DNA of 12,506 nt, from the NCBI GenBank assembly GCA_002479255.1, contig DLMJ01000025.1:1-12506 (forward strand). The letters are read 5' to 3'. Made by a program: the position numbers and the translations under genes. This document shows, piece by piece, positions 1 through 7,216 of this stretch (position 1 is the first letter of the stretch; the number at the start of each line of letters is the position of its first letter). The stretch comes from Candidatus Binatus soli (GTDB lineage: Bacteria > Desulfobacterota > Binatia > Binatales > Binataceae). The notes beneath the pieces are model-generated. The model saw only the letters and a list, made by a program, of their open reading frames with translations, was not told the origin of the DNA and did not search any database.

Positions 1-8
1 TCAACTTA

Positions 9-23
9 TGCAGAGGTTCCCTA
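9..23. repeat. 15-bp repeat, inverted copy at right end
   Basis: TGCAGAGGTTCCCTA here is the exact reverse complement of positions 12486-12500. No transposase or integrase lies next to either copy, and the window is far too gene-diverse to be one element. The likeliest reading is a dispersed intergenic repeat at which an assembly contig breaks. Identity was checked base by base; the interpretation is inference. Confidence 0.6.
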
Positions 24-105
24 ACGGGTGAAAAGATCATCCGGTGACTTATCAGGCTTGCATATCGGCGACCTGCTGATGGTCGTATCATAGCCGCTCA
101 CGCCG

Positions 106-840
106 GTGAATCGTAAGAGCCCATTTTCGTACACCTGCAATGCGTGCGGGCGATGTTGCCATGACAAGGTAATCACGCTGTCGCCGTATGATGTGTTCCG
201 GCTCGCGCGCGCCGCGGGCATCACGACGCGCGAGGCGGTCGATCGCTGCACGATTCGGCGCGGATCGATCTTGAAGTTCAACGACGGCGGCGCGTGCGCG
301 GCGCTCGAAGGCCCGCGCTGCGGGGTCCATCGCGGACGCCCGCTCGCATGCCGGCTCTACCCGCTCGGAATTGAACATGATGAAGACGAACGGTTTGTGA
401 CGCTCGAGCCCGCGGCAGGCTCGCTTGGCGTGTATGGCATCGACGGTGACGTCAATGACTTCGTCGAGGCACAGGGCGTCGGATCGTATCTCGAAGCGAA
501 CGCGCGCTACGCGTCGTTGATAGCGGTCTTTCGCCAACGAATCGCGGCGACGGCCGATTTCGATCGAGTCGAGCCGCGCGAGTTCTGGCGGCGCGCCGTT
601 CGCGAGGCGCTGGCCGAGTCAGTCTACGACGCGAATCCGCTGATCGACGCGATGTTCGATGCGGGCGGAATCGGATGCACCGCCATCGGTGATGCAGAAA
701 CGATCGCGGCGCATCTTGAACGACTTGCGGAGATGATTCGGTGCGAGTCGAATGCAGAGTTGCTCGCGGCGGCGGCGGTGATGCTCGCGGTGAGCATTGG
801 GCAGGTGCCGGCCCCTGCGCATACTGACGCCGAGATTTAG
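106..840 (+). CDS. YkgJ-type CxxCxxCC cysteine-cluster protein
   Basis: 244-residue protein of the YkgJ/Fli family of metal-chelating cysteine clusters (zinc- or iron-binding; role in the cell not established for most members). The signature C11-x2-C14-x2-C17-C18 lies at the extreme N-terminus. It is followed by C64, then C72-G-V-H75 and the RP-x2-CRLYPL segment around C82, which together form the usual cluster. The C-terminal two thirds have no motif I recognise; they are rich in Ala and Glu and look helical. The start is GTG at 106: an in-frame TAG at 91-93 leaves no other start codon upstream of the cysteine motif. No strong ribosome binding site is visible, but a TATCAT at 86-91 could be a -10 box giving a very short leader. 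The gene converges on the peroxiredoxin gene and their stop codons overlap by 4 bp (837-840). Confidence 0.85.
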   Translation: MNRKSPFSYTCNACGRCCHDKVITLSPYDVFRLARAAGITTREAVDRCTIRRGSILKFNDGGACAALEGPRCGVHRGRPLACRLYPLGIEHDEDERFVTLEPAAGSLGVYGIDGDVNDFVEAQGVGSYLEANARYASLIAVFRQRIAATADFDRVEPREFWRRAVREALAESVYDANPLIDAMFDAGGIGCTAIGDAETIAAHLERLAEMIRCESNAELLAAAAVMLAVSIGQVPAPAHTDAEI

Positions 841-1424
841 TCGGAGGTTGGAGGCGCGGGCTTGGCTTGCGCGGGAGGGGCTGCGTTGGCTACGCCCAGG
901 TCGTTTAGGATTTCGATCGCGTGGGTGGACGGATCGACGCTCGGATAGACTTTCAGGACCTTGCCGTTCTCGTCGATGACGTAGGTAATTCGCCGATCGA
1001 GGCCGAGGATCGGAATGCCGTTGGCGGCGCCGTAGGCGGTCGCAATCTTCTTGCCGGGATCGAGCAGGAGCGGAAAAGGCAGACGGTTTTTGCGGATGAA
1101 ATCCTTGTGCGCTTCGGCCGAGTCGATGCTGCATCCGAGCACGACCAGGCCGGCGTTGGTGTAGCGCGCGTAGCCGTCGCGGAACGCGCACGCCTCTTTG
1201 GTGCATCCCGAGGTTTCGTCCTTGGGATAGAAATAGAGGATGACTTTTTTGCCGTGGAAATCGGCGAGCGAGACCGGGGCTTCAGTTTCGCCGGTAACCA
1301 TCTGGGTGGTAAACGGCGGCGCGATCTGTCCTTCCTTGAGCAAATCGGCGCGAGCGATCCGCGGGCGTAGCGCGACGGCGACGACAACAACGATTGCGAT
1401 TAGTGCGACGGTGAACATTTTCAT
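837..1424 (-). CDS. Exported peroxiredoxin, Bcp/PrxQ type
   Basis: 195-residue thiol peroxidase of the AhpC/TSA superfamily, closest to the Bcp (PrxQ) group that reduces hydrogen peroxide and organic hydroperoxides using thioredoxin-like donors. Residues 1-26 form a signal peptide or anchor (hydrophobic run IAIVVVVAVAL, then a possible cleavage site after ARA), so the enzyme should act outside the cytoplasm, unlike E. coli Bcp. The active site reads YFYPKDETSGC, with peroxidatic Cys74 and resolving Cys79 five residues later, the PrxQ spacing. RRITYVID (144-151) is the conserved late strand. The tail from about 181 is Ala/Pro-rich. The ATG at 1424 is chosen because GGAGGG stands just upstream and the signal peptide begins there; a longer open frame to 1592 has neither. 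It lies 61 bp downstream of the aminotransferase gene on the same strand, possibly co-transcribed. Confidence 0.92.
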   Translation of the reverse strand: MKMFTVALIAIVVVVAVALRPRIARADLLKEGQIAPPFTTQMVTGETEAPVSLADFHGKKVILYFYPKDETSGCTKEACAFRDGYARYTNAGLVVLGCSIDSAEAHKDFIRKNRLPFPLLLDPGKKIATAYGAANGIPILGLDRRITYVIDENGKVLKVYPSVDPSTHAIEILNDLGVANAAPPAQAKPAPPTSD

Positions 1425-1485
1425 GCGAGTCTCCCTCCTTTCGGGCTCAACTGCGAGCGCGGCTGGAAAGTTCCCGCGATGCAGA

Positions 1486-2412
1486 TCAGATGTAGTATAG
1501 CCAGTCGCGGTAGCGCGGCTCGCGTCCGTGCAAAGCGGCCTGGAAGACCTGCTGCACCCGGGCTGTGATCGGGCCGGGCATCCCGGGGCCAATCTTGCGA
1601 TCGTCGAGCTCGACGACCGGAGTAACTTCGGCGGCGGTGCCGGTCATGAAGGCCTCATCGGCGATGTAGAAGGCGTCGCGGGCGAAATACTCCTCGCGCA
1701 CCTCGATGCCGGAATCGTGGAGAATTTTAATGACGGCGTCGCGGGTGATTCCCGCCAGCACCGACGTGAGCGGCGGCGTGCGCACGACACCGTCACGAAC
1801 CACAAAGACGTTCTCGCCGCTGCCCTCGGCCACAAAGCCCTCGGTGTTGAGCAGCAGCGCTTCATCGTAGCCGTTGCGGCGGGCCTCATAGCCGGCGAGG
1901 ATCGAGTTGACGTAGTGGCCGGTGACTTTAGCCGCGGGCATCATCGAGTTGTGATGGAATCGCACGAACGATGACGTCTTGAGCCGCACGCCTTTGGCGA
2001 TGCTGTCCTGGCCGAGATAGGCGCCCCATGGCCACGCGGCGATCGAGACGCGAATTTTGTTGCCGCGCGCCGAAAGTCCCATCTCACCTTCGCCGAAAAA
2101 CACCAGCGGCCGGATATAGCATTCGGCGAACTTGTTGATGCGCACGATGTCGGCGCATGCCTTGAGCAGTTCCTCCTGGCTGTAGGGGACGGTCATCTCG
2201 ACGATGTGGCCGGAGTCGATGAGGCGGCGGATGTGCTCGCGGGCGCGGAAAATTGCGGACCGGCCGTCGTCGCACTTGTAGCATCGCATCCCTTCGAACA
2301 CCGCCAGGCCGTAGTGCAGGCTGTGGGTGAGCACGTGAACGGTGGCCTCGTCGTACGGGACCATCGCGCCATCCATCCAGATTCGATCGGAGCGCAGCTT
2401 GTTCGCGGGCAT
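1486..2412 (-). CDS. ilvE: Branched-chain amino acid aminotransferase
   Basis: 308-residue PLP-dependent class IV aminotransferase that interconverts Leu, Ile and Val with their 2-oxo acids using glutamate/2-oxoglutarate, in the cytoplasm. The N-terminus has the IWMDG motif (11-15). Next come the HYGLAVFEGMRCY segment (33-45) and the RPLVF segment (101-105). The Schiff-base lysine is Lys162 in AAKVTGHYVNS. The EGFVAEGSGENVF segment (191-203) contains the glutamate that contacts the pyridine nitrogen of PLP, and GTAAEVTPV (258-266) binds the cofactor phosphate. Length and motif order match family members of IlvE type; D-amino-acid transaminases and 4-amino-4-deoxychorismate lyases lack this combination. 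The ATG at 2412 directly precedes the conserved core; no clear Shine-Dalgarno is visible. It follows pcnB by 95 bp on the same strand. Confidence 0.93.
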   Translation of the reverse strand: MPANKLRSDRIWMDGAMVPYDEATVHVLTHSLHYGLAVFEGMRCYKCDDGRSAIFRAREHIRRLIDSGHIVEMTVPYSQEELLKACADIVRINKFAECYIRPLVFFGEGEMGLSARGNKIRVSIAAWPWGAYLGQDSIAKGVRLKTSSFVRFHHNSMMPAAKVTGHYVNSILAGYEARRNGYDEALLLNTEGFVAEGSGENVFVVRDGVVRTPPLTSVLAGITRDAVIKILHDSGIEVREEYFARDAFYIADEAFMTGTAAEVTPVVELDDRKIGPGMPGPITARVQQVFQAALHGREPRYRDWLYYI

Positions 2413-2460
2413 AGTGGAGTCAAAAGTAATCGAAGCACAGTAGTTAGTCGATGGGGTGCC

Positions 2461-2480
2461 CCGCGCGGCATCGCGCGCGG
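2461..2480 (-). terminator. GC-rich hairpin between pcnB and ilvE
   Basis: CCGCGCG (2461-2467) pairs with CGCGCGG (2474-2480) around a 6-nt loop, about 28 bp beyond the pcnB stop codon in the direction of transcription. No U tract follows on the minus strand, so it may be a weak terminator, an mRNA-stabilising hairpin, or chance in GC-rich DNA. Confidence 0.3.
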
Positions 2481-2507
2481 CGAAGCGATCGATACCGTCG
2501 CGGGTAG

Positions 2508-3821
2508 CTAGTCGCGGCGAGTGGGATCCGGCGATGGAGGCGGCTTCAGATCGCCGGACGGCGCGGTGCCGCCGTGGTGCGGCCGGCGGCGGCGACGCCT
2601 GCGGCGGCGGCGTTCGCCACCGGGCGGATGCGCGGCGTCGGCACCCCCGCGGTCGGGCGAGGCGTGGCCGGGGCTTAGGCTGTCGTCGGGGTCGGCAAGG
2701 AATCGGAACATGCGGGTGGGATCGATCGAGTAGGTCGGCGCGGTCATCTCGAAGAACATCCGCGCGTCGGGAAAGTACGGCCGCCGCATCAGGCGCCGCG
2801 TGCGGCGAGTGGGCGCCGCGAGATTCTCGAAGGCCTCGAGTATCAGGCGCATTTGCTCGGTGTCGCCGCGCGCGAAGCCACGCGCGCGAAGCTCGCCGAG
2901 CAGATCGACGCGGCGGTCGGCGGCGCGGCGGTGCTCGTCGCGATACAGGTCGAGCATCAGGGTGGCCAGCACGATCGAATGATCGGGGGCAAATCCGCTT
3001 GCGACGGCGCGGCCCAAAGCGGCCATGTTGCGAACGATGGGCTGCTCGGCAAGCATGGCGCCGCGCGATTTCAGATGAGCGGAAAGAATCGGGATTGCGT
3101 ACTCGAGCAATCCCATCTCTTCCATCAGGACGAGGGCGTGAGCGGCCTCGGGCTGGCCGAGCGTCTTGTAAGTTTCCTCGACGAGGCGCGGCACGGAGGC
3201 CTTGGCGAGATCGGCGCGATGACGCTCGATGGCGACGCGCGTGGCGGGCTCGATTTCGAAGCCGAGCTTGGCGGCGAATCGCACCGCGCGCATCATGCGG
3301 ACGGGATCCTCGCGCATCCGCAACTCGGGGTCGCCGATAGTGCGGATCAATCGAGCCCTGAGATCGTCAACTCCGCCGGGAAAATCGATCACATGAAAAT
3401 TTTGCGGGCTGTAGAACAGCGCGTTGACGGTGAAGTCGCGGCGAAACGCGTCTTCCTCGGGCGTGCCGAAAGTATTGTCGAGACGAATCAGCGGATCGTC
3501 GGTATCGGCGACGGCCTCGGCCTGGCGGCGGAAGGTGGCGACCTCGACATTCTGGCGGCCGAAGAAAACGTGGACCAGGCGAAAGCGCCGGCCTATCAGG
3601 CGCGAGTTGCGGAACAGCTCGCGGACCTGCTGGGGATGGGCCGAAGTGGCAACGTCGAAATCCTTGGGCTTGCGCGAGAGCATCAGGTCGCGCACGCCGC
3701 CGCCGACCAGGTATGCCTTGTATCCGGCGCCGGCGAGGCGATAGAGGACCTTGAGGACGTTGGCGTCGATATCGCGGCGCGAGATGGGATGCTCGGCGCG
3801 CTCAAGTATGCGGGGTTCCAA
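2508..3821 (-). CDS. pcnB: Poly(A) polymerase PcnB (class II nucleotidyltransferase)
   Basis: About 437 residues. It adds 3' poly(A) tails to RNA, promoting decay. The N-terminal PAP-type motif ISRRDID is at 13-19. The catalytic head follows: LVGGGVRD (38-45), KPKDFDVAT (51-59) with the two metal-binding aspartates Asp54 and Asp56, and RLIGRRFRLVHV (74-85), which distinguishes PcnB from CCA-adding enzymes. NVEVATFR (91-98) supplies a third acidic residue. RRDFTVNALFY (127-137) and the MRAVRFAAKLGF helix (177-188) belong to the RNA-binding neck. The C-terminus ends in roughly ten consecutive arginines followed by a Pro-rich stretch, as in other PcnB proteins, probably for RNA binding. The ATG at 3821 is close to the first conserved motif; no strong ribosome binding site is seen. 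A CCA-adding enzyme is the alternative and is less likely. Confidence 0.9.
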   Translation of the reverse strand: MEPRILERAEHPISRRDIDANVLKVLYRLAGAGYKAYLVGGGVRDLMLSRKPKDFDVATSAHPQQVRELFRNSRLIGRRFRLVHVFFGRQNVEVATFRRQAEAVADTDDPLIRLDNTFGTPEEDAFRRDFTVNALFYSPQNFHVIDFPGGVDDLRARLIRTIGDPELRMREDPVRMMRAVRFAAKLGFEIEPATRVAIERHRADLAKASVPRLVEETYKTLGQPEAAHALVLMEEMGLLEYAIPILSAHLKSRGAMLAEQPIVRNMAALGRAVASGFAPDHSIVLATLMLDLYRDEHRRAADRRVDLLGELRARGFARGDTEQMRLILEAFENLAAPTRRTRRLMRRPYFPDARMFFEMTAPTYSIDPTRMFRFLADPDDSLSPGHASPDRGGADAAHPPGGERRRRRRRRRRPHHGGTAPSGDLKPPPSPDPTRRD

Positions 3822-3965
3822 TTCCGTTTGCCCGAATTCGCTCCAAAGCTAGCACGACGGCGCGCAGGCTTCATCGCCCCGGCGCGCGACGCGAAAGGAC
3901 ACGCGCCACCCTGCCCAAGAAGCGAGAAAAGGGCTACGCTCAACGATAACAAAGGAGACTGCTAC
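3822..3965. promoter_or_regulatory. Divergent intergenic region, pcnB / ferritin-like gene
   Basis: 144 bp between two divergently transcribed genes must carry promoters for both. AAAGGAG at about 3952-3958 is a good ribosome binding site for the ferritin-like gene. A GATAAC at about 3945-3950 is a weak -10 candidate with no convincing -35 partner. I see no clear Fur-box palindrome. Confidence 0.4.
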
Positions 3966-4496
3966 ATGGACAAGCTTCTAACCGACGTTAAAAAGATTCG
4001 CGAAAACGCCCGCAAACATATCGAAGAGGGCGCCGTAACGGAGGGCTACAAGGCGGACCGCCAGGAGGTGCTGAAAGTCCTCAACGGGGCGCTGGCGACG
4101 GAGATAGTCTGCGTGCTTCGCTACAAGCGGCATTACTACATGGCGCAGGGGATCAACTCCGATTCGGTCAAGGCCGAATTCCTGCAGCACGCCAACGAAG
4201 AGCAGCAGCACGCGGATTGGATTGCGGAGCGAATTACGCAGCTTGGCGGAGAACCCGACTTCAATCCCAAGGGACTCGCGGACCGCTCGCACGCGGAGTA
4301 TGTCGAGGGCAAGACGCTGGTCGACATGATCAAGGAAGACCTGGTCGCCGAGCGGATTGCAATCCAGACGTATCAGGAAATCATTCGATGGCTGGGCGAT
4401 GGCGATCCGACCACCAAGATACTGATCGAACAGATCAACAAGATGGAAGAAGAGCACGCCAACGACATGTCGGATTTGCTCAGCAAGATGAGCTGA
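3966..4496 (+). CDS. Ferritin-like di-iron protein (bacterioferritin-like)
   Basis: 176-residue four-helix-bundle protein of the ferritin-like superfamily, expected to bind a di-iron centre and to oxidise or store iron, or to protect DNA or the cell from peroxide. The ligand set is visible in order: Glu46 in LATEIVCVLRYK, the first ExxH (Glu79, His82) in ANEEQQHADWI, Glu129 in EDLVAERIAI, and the second ExxH (Glu161, His164) in KMEEEHANDM. Length is slightly above a classic bacterioferritin (about 158), through a longer N-terminal helix of some 25 residues. I do not see an unambiguous haem-binding Met at the bacterioferritin position, so haem binding is uncertain. The ATG at 3966 has AAAGGAG about 8 nt upstream. 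The gene stands alone and ends in a strong hairpin. Confidence 0.88.
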   Translation: MDKLLTDVKKIRENARKHIEEGAVTEGYKADRQEVLKVLNGALATEIVCVLRYKRHYYMAQGINSDSVKAEFLQHANEEQQHADWIAERITQLGGEPDFNPKGLADRSHAEYVEGKTLVDMIKEDLVAERIAIQTYQEIIRWLGDGDPTTKILIEQINKMEEEHANDMSDLLSKMS

Positions 4497-4513
4497 CTTT
4501 TCCGCTTCACGAT

Positions 4514-4550
4514 GGGGACGCGGACGCGGTGCGATCGCGTCCGCGTCCCC
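4514..4550 (+). terminator. Perfect 15-bp hairpin after ferritin-like gene
   Basis: GGGGACGCGGACGCG (4514-4528) pairs without mismatch with CGCGTCCGCGTCCCC (4536-4550) around the loop GTGCGAT. It begins 18 bp after the stop codon. No T-run follows (GATTTCC), so it may be a non-canonical terminator or a 3' mRNA-protecting structure. It separates the ferritin-like gene from the cytochrome operon. Confidence 0.65.
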
Positions 4551-4599
4551 GATTTCCGGCCGGCGCGAGTTGCGGGCTTGCGGCGATTTCGCGGCGCGG

Positions 4600-4629
4600 T
4601 TGACAAAGTCTTCGCGCCTGAATTATCTG
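4600..4629 (+). promoter_or_regulatory. Candidate sigma70 promoter of the cytochrome operon
   Basis: A perfect TTGACA at 4600-4605 is followed after 18 bp by TATCTG (4624-4629), a weak -10. Transcription would start near 4636, about 50 bp before the first gene. The -35 match is exact; the -10 is poor, so the call is tentative. Confidence 0.4.
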
Positions 4630-4687
4630 GTATTTGACAGCGCGCGGAGCGTACCGCGCCGCAATCGGGCCACCGGAGAACGCCAGG

Positions 4688-5992
4688 ATGAAGCCCGCAC
4701 GCACGCTACTCCTCTCCCTTCTCGCCGCGACGGCGGTGGTCGCCTCGGTCACTCTGGTTGCTGCTCAAGGACCCGGTCCGCTAGCCGATCCCAAGTCCGA
4801 AAACCAGGCGGGTTTCCCGACCGATCTCTATTCGTGGGTGATTCCACCTGACAATCCGCAGACGCCGGCGAAGATTGCGCTCGGCAAGGCGCTGTTTTTT
4901 GACGATCGCTTGTCCGCGGACGGCAAGATATCGTGCGATCACTGTCACGCTCCCGCCAAGGGCTTCACCGATCAGCTTCCGACCTCGATGGGTATCCGCG
5001 CGCAGTTCGGCCAGCGCAACGCGCCGACGATCCTCAACGCGGTGTTCAACGTGACGCAGTTCTGGGACGGACGCGCGCCAACGCTCGAGGCGCAGGTCCA
5101 GGGCCCGGTAACCAATCCGGTCGAGATGGGTATGAAATCGACCGACGATGCGGTCGCGAAGATCAAGGCGATTCCCGAGTATCAGAAGCAATTCCAGGAT
5201 GTGTTCGGGCACGACGTCACGTTCGCCGATATCGGGCGCGCGATCGCCTCGTACGAGCGTACGCAACTCGCATTCGATTCGCCGTTCGACAAGTTTATCG
5301 GCGGCGACCAGAGCGCAATCAGCGATTCGGCCAAGCGAGGATGGTCGATTTTCAACGGCAAGGGCCGCTGCATGTCGTGTCACGGATGGAATCCGACGCA
5401 GCCGCTGTTTACCGATCAAAAGTTCCACAACATCGGCGTGTCGGCGCATAACGCCAACTTCGTACCGCTCGCGCGCAAGGCGCTCGACACGCTCGGCAAG
5501 AGCGGCGGTGGCGAGCAGGAGATCGACAAGCTGGCCATCGGCACCGACATGAGCGGGCTCGGGCGTTTCCTGGTGACCAAGCAGCCGCATGATATCGGCG
5601 CGTTCCGCACCATGAGCTTGCGCAACCTGCTGGTCACGCAGCCGTACTTCCACGACGGCTCGCAGGTCACGCTGTGGGACACGATCGATCATTACAACAA
5701 GGGCGGCGTGCAGAACCCGTACCTCGACGGCGGGATCGTTCCGCTCGGCCTCAGCGAAGCGGAAGAGGACGACCTGGTCGCGTTTCTCGCCAGCCTGACC
5801 AGTCCCGAATACGCGCAGCCCGCCAAGGAGGAGTACGACCTGCAGTTCAAACGATCGCGCACCGACCGGCCGCAGCGCGATACCGCCGCCGCCAACGGCG
5901 ACAAAGGGCACGGGCCGGGATTGGCGGGACCGTTTGGCGATATCGGACCGGCACAGACCAGTGAGAATCCGGCGCTGCTCGGTGGCGACTAA
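4688..5992 (+). CDS. Di-haem cytochrome c peroxidase / MauG-family protein
   Basis: 434 residues with a signal peptide (hydrophobic LLLSLLAATAVVASVTLVAA, likely cut after VAA-Q27), so periplasmic. Two c-haem sites, CDHCH (83-87) and CMSCH (228-232), lie about 145 residues apart, the spacing of bacterial cytochrome c peroxidases. Other family marks are LGKALFFDDRLSADG (65-79), RNAPTILNAVFN (110-121), FWDGRA (125-130) and MSLRNLLVTQPYFHDGS (309-325), the last equivalent to the segment before the second haem's environment. Members reduce hydrogen peroxide with electrons from small cytochromes, or, like MauG, oxidise a protein or organic substrate; the sequence alone does not decide. The tail from about 385 is charged and glycine-rich and has no recognised motif. 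The ATG at 4688 is preceded by GGAGA at about 8 nt; a TTG further upstream (4634) would spoil the signal peptide. First gene of a three-gene exported redox operon. Confidence 0.92.
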   Translation: MKPARTLLLSLLAATAVVASVTLVAAQGPGPLADPKSENQAGFPTDLYSWVIPPDNPQTPAKIALGKALFFDDRLSADGKISCDHCHAPAKGFTDQLPTSMGIRAQFGQRNAPTILNAVFNVTQFWDGRAPTLEAQVQGPVTNPVEMGMKSTDDAVAKIKAIPEYQKQFQDVFGHDVTFADIGRAIASYERTQLAFDSPFDKFIGGDQSAISDSAKRGWSIFNGKGRCMSCHGWNPTQPLFTDQKFHNIGVSAHNANFVPLARKALDTLGKSGGGEQEIDKLAIGTDMSGLGRFLVTKQPHDIGAFRTMSLRNLLVTQPYFHDGSQVTLWDTIDHYNKGGVQNPYLDGGIVPLGLSEAEEDDLVAFLASLTSPEYAQPAKEEYDLQFKRSRTDRPQRDTAAANGDKGHGPGLAGPFGDIGPAQTSENPALLGGD

Positions 5993-6038
5993 CCTGACAA
6001 AGGAATTAACCTGACGAAAAATCAGAGGCAGGCGCGCG

Positions 6039-7187
6039 ATGGCGGCTCGGCATAAAAGCGTCGAAACGAAATACATGGAAGATCGCGAGGCGGTCCTGCG
6101 CGGATTGCGCGGTCTCGACCGGCGGACATTTCTGAAAGTGTTGGCCGCGACGACCGGGGCGGTGATGGCGAAGAGCCTGATGCCGCCGCATTCGTTCCAG
6201 CTCGTCGAGGTAGCCAACGCCGCGCCCGACAAGACCGCCAGTGCGGCCGGGATGCCGGGCAAGCCGCCGTTCACCTTCGCGTACGTCTCGGACACGCATC
6301 TCTATCAGCGCACGCTCAACCAGCGTTTCGTGCGCGCGGCCGTCAAAGCGGTCGATGACGTGAACGCGCTCGATCCGCAGCCCGACTTCGTGCTGTTCGG
6401 CGGGGATCTGGCTCAGCTCGGGCGCCGCGAGGAGCTCGACCTTGGAATGCAGATCCTCGCCGAGGTGAAGGCGCCCGTGAAAATGATGGTCGGCGAGCAC
6501 GACTGGTTCTACGACTTGGGCGACACGTGGCAGGAGATGTTCGGCCCGCCCAACTACTCGTTTGACTGGAAGGGCGTGCACGTCGTGGTGCTGATGAGCG
6601 TGCACGAGAAGGATTTCTGGACGGCGCGCAAAATGACGCCGGCGGAAAGGATGCATACGGTCGCGGGCCTCGACAACGGGATTCAGTCACGCTTCGAAGT
6701 CGGCGACGACGAGCGCAAGTGGCTGTCCGCCGACCTCGCCAAAGTGCCGCACACCACTCCGTTGCTGGTCTTCTCCCATTCGCCGCTCTACAAATACTAC
6801 CGCAACTGGAATTTCTGGACCGATGATGCCGAGCAGGTGCAAACGATTCTGAAGCCGTACCAGCACGTGACGGTGATCCACGGCCATACCCATCAGATGC
6901 TCTATAACCAGATCGGGAACATCAGTTTTTACGGGATGCTCTCGACGGCATGGCCGTGGCCGTACGCTCCGACCGGGCTGCCGCCGTTGACTATTCAGAT
7001 GAACCGGGCGGATCCGTTCGATCAGTTCGACGGATTGGGCGACGGCCGGATAAATGCGCGCGCCGACGGATTGGCGGACAAGATCTACAGCCTGTGGGAT
7101 CGCAACCCGGTCACGGTGAAGGCCGACTACCTGGTTTCGCACGGCAAGACCGCGCGGCCGCCCGCGCCACAGTTCGCGAGCTACTGA
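6039..7187 (+). CDS. Tat-exported calcineurin-like metallophosphoesterase
   Basis: 382 residues. A twin-arginine signal, DRRTFLK (27-33) then a hydrophobic stretch with AATTGAVMA, sends the folded, metal-loaded protein to the periplasm. The phosphoesterase motifs follow in order: SDTH (84-87), GGD (121-123), GEHD (152-155), FSHSP (245-249) and HGHTH (281-285). The third motif is normally GNHD/E, where Asn is a metal ligand; here Glu153 replaces it. The substrate is unknown; relatives hydrolyse phosphodiesters, phosphomonoesters or nucleotides. The C-terminus from about 325 is family-specific and rich in Asp and Gly. The ATG at 6039 follows AGAGG at about 10 nt; a second ATG at 6075 also precedes the Tat motif. 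It lies 46 bp after the peroxidase gene and 29 bp before the cytochrome gene, so co-expression of a phosphoesterase with two cytochromes is likely. Confidence 0.9.
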   Translation: MAARHKSVETKYMEDREAVLRGLRGLDRRTFLKVLAATTGAVMAKSLMPPHSFQLVEVANAAPDKTASAAGMPGKPPFTFAYVSDTHLYQRTLNQRFVRAAVKAVDDVNALDPQPDFVLFGGDLAQLGRREELDLGMQILAEVKAPVKMMVGEHDWFYDLGDTWQEMFGPPNYSFDWKGVHVVVLMSVHEKDFWTARKMTPAERMHTVAGLDNGIQSRFEVGDDERKWLSADLAKVPHTTPLLVFSHSPLYKYYRNWNFWTDDAEQVQTILKPYQHVTVIHGHTHQMLYNQIGNISFYGMLSTAWPWPYAPTGLPPLTIQMNRADPFDQFDGLGDGRINARADGLADKIYSLWDRNPVTVKADYLVSHGKTARPPAPQFASY

Positions 7188-7216
7188 GGGCGGAGAAAAA
7201 CTTCCTCGAGGCGAAT

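Noticed and set aside
2853..4496. 547-codon + strand open frame that contains the ferritin-like protein at its 3' end
   Set aside because: The first two thirds run antisense to pcnB, whose protein motifs are unmistakable; the ferritin-like protein has its own ATG and ribosome binding site at 3966.
4634..4687. TTG start 18 codons upstream for the di-haem peroxidase
   Set aside because: It would place charged residues ahead of a normal signal peptide, and the ATG at 4688 has a good ribosome binding site.
4781..6295. 504-codon minus-strand frame opposite the cytochrome peroxidase and phosphoesterase genes
   Set aside because: It mirrors two genes with clear motifs and signal peptides, and its own protein shows no family motif; GC-rich DNA commonly leaves such antisense frames open.
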